In this document: piece after piece, positions 45,876 through 46,732 of the stretch
Layout: the number at the start of each line of letters is the position of its first letter
Numbering within the stretch: position 1 is the stretch's first letter
DNA from: Mycobacterium asiaticum
GTDB taxonomy: Bacteria > Actinomycetota > Actinomycetes > Mycobacteriales > Mycobacteriaceae
DNA length: 46,732 nucleotides
Reading direction: 5' to 3'
Assembly: GCF_001668675.1 (NCBI RefSeq)
Contig: NZ_LZKQ01000117.1
Location: 1 to 46,732, forward strand
The notes under the pieces: model-generated
The model's input: only the letters and a program-made list of their open reading frames with translations
Databases searched by the model: none
Told to the model about the DNA's origin: nothing
Made by a program: the position numbers and the translations under genes

Positions 45876-46628
45876 ATGGACTTTGCACTGTTGCCACCGG
45901 AGATCAATTCGACCCGGATCTACACCGGGCCCGGCTCGGGGTCCCTGCTCGCCGCCGCCGCGGCGTGGGACGAGGTGGCGACCGAACTGTATTCGGCGGC
46001 CAGCGCATATCAATCGGTGATCTCGACCCTAACCGCCGGACCATGGATCGGCCCGTCGTCGGCCGCGATGGTCGCCGCCGCCGCTCCCTACGTGGCATGG
46101 CTGCAGGGCACCGCCTTGCAGGCAGAGGAGACGGCCGCCCAGGCCACCGCCGCGGCCGTCGCCTACGAAACGGCGTTCGCCGAAACGGTGCCGCCCCCGG
46201 TGGTCGCGGCCAACCGGCTGCTGCTGATGACGCTGGTCGCCACCAACTTCTTCGGACAGAACACGCCGTTGATAGCGCTGACCGAAACCCAGTACGCCGA
46301 CATGTGGGCCCAGGACACCGCCGCCATGCAGGGCTATGCCGGCGCCGCAGCCAGAGCCACCACGCTCTCGCCGTTCACCGAGCCGGCCGCCACCACCGAC
46401 CCAGCCGGTTCGGCCACCCAGTCCACGGTGGTCAGTCAGGCCGCCGGCACCGCCGCGGGCAACGCGCAGAGCAGCATCGCCAATGCCGCCCAGGCGTTCT
46501 CGGCGGTGCCGAACTCGCTGACCAGCCTCGCCGCGCCGGCCAGCACCGCGTCGGTGGACAACCCGGCTGTGCCGATGCCGGGGTCGAGGAACAGGCCACT
46601 GAGGTCGCCCAGGATGTCCAGCACCTGA
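45876..46628 (+). CDS. PPE family protein, frame breaks at an inverted repeat
   Basis: The PPE domain is clear: [25 protein letters not shown] at the start, [51 protein letters not shown] in the middle. From about 46541 the frame reads unlike PPE and stops at 46626-46628, giving 250 residues. The same bases read on the minus strand (46690 to about 46540) give a normal PPE continuation ([29 protein letters not shown]...). So the forward gene has run into an inverted copy; the real C-terminus is missing here. CGGAGAGGG lies before the ATG. Confidence 0.8.
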   Translation: MDFALLPPEINSTRIYTGPGSGSLLAAAAAWDEVATELYSAASAYQSVISTLTAGPWIGPSSAAMVAAAAPYVAWLQGTALQAEETAAQATAAAVAYETAFAETVPPPVVAANRLLLMTLVATNFFGQNTPLIALTETQYADMWAQDTAAMQGYAGAAARATTLSPFTEPAATTDPAGSATQSTVVSQAAGTAAGNAQSSIANAAQAFSAVPNSLTSLAAPASTASVDNPAVPMPGSRNRPLRSPRMSST

Positions 46629-46731
46629 ATCGGATCCACCGCGTCGGCGGCCGCCGCCGGCGCGGCGAGGCTGGTCAGCGAGTTCGGCACCGCCGAGAAC
46701 GCCTGGGCGGCATTGGCGATGCTGCTCTGCG
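46465..46731. repeat. 76-bp perfect inverted repeat around a 115-bp loop, at the window end
   Basis: Bases 46465-46540 and 46656-46731 are exact reverse complements. The loop (46541-46655) reads as PPE coding sequence only on the minus strand. The second arm ends one base before the end of the window. This is either a foldback assembly error at a contig end or an invertible piece in a PPE gene. Confidence 0.85.
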
Positions 46732-46732
46732 G

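Noticed and set aside
46436..46690. Minus-strand PPE-like frame at the window end
   Set aside because: It is the inverted copy of the forward PPE gene made by the 76-bp inverted repeat, not a separate gene; half of it is antisense of the forward arm.

Overview
The window is mycobacterial chromosomal DNA, most likely from a non-tuberculous Mycobacterium. The evidence is high GC content, an mce operon, PE/PPE genes, two PE35-like genes, a mycolic-acid methyltransferase, a cutinase, an L,D-transpeptidase, a furA-katG pair, and many GTG starts with a TANNNT -10 box 6-7 nt upstream (leaderless transcription). I see no rRNA, tRNA, CRISPR array or insertion sequence. All family assignments come from reading the translated sequence and remembering the families; no search was run.

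Layout. 1-6040 (+): the 3' half of an mce operon (end of mceC, mceD, lipoprotein mceE, mceF), two Mce-associated proteins, a DUF732 secreted protein and a CAP-domain secreted protein. Gene order and protein sizes resemble what I remember of the M. tuberculosis mce3 tail (Rv1969-Rv1975). 6049-7678 (-): a nitronate monooxygenase-like enzyme, a NYN nuclease-like protein and a small helical protein. 7769-12415: two divergent PE35-like genes, a CitA/CitB-type two-component system and an NAD-dependent epimerase; a nearly identical 22-bp box lies in both intergenic regions. 12417-16489: an alpha/beta hydrolase, an SDR coupled to a tautomerase, two anchored secreted proteins and a small membrane protein. 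16586-23640: a CycA-like amino-acid permease, a one-domain EF-Tu-domain-2 protein, a double TetR regulator ending in a perfect palindrome, a haloalkane dehalogenase divergent from a TetR with a clear operator, an NADP-dependent reductase, an SAM methyltransferase and a 68-residue unknown protein.

23773-30131: an M48 peptidase (Rv1977-like by memory), a Tat-exported GH16 enzyme, a PE-PPE-PPE type VII substrate operon, a 660-bp gap with AT-rich patches, a small membrane protein and a cutinase. 30330-38938: a rhodanese and a convergent persulfide-dioxygenase-like protein, an L,D-transpeptidase, a coiled-coil protein, a Tat-exported DUF1906 protein, katG and furA, and a DUF899 protein. 39129-46732: a cyclopropane/mycolic-acid methyltransferase, a small lipoprotein, an SAM methyltransferase convergent with a glycosyltransferase / methyltransferase / alpha-toroid operon, an acyltransferase plus SRPBCC pair, and a PPE gene broken by a 76-bp perfect inverted repeat that reaches the last bases of the window.

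The gene content points to the cell envelope and secretion: lipid uptake (Mce), T7SS substrates (PE/PPE), wall cross-linking (Ldt), mycolate modification and a possible glycolipid operon, with oxidative and sulfur stress defence (KatG/FurA, rhodanese/MBL). The most novel signal is the possible regulon joining the two-component system, the epimerase and the orphan PE35-like pair through the shared 22-bp box.
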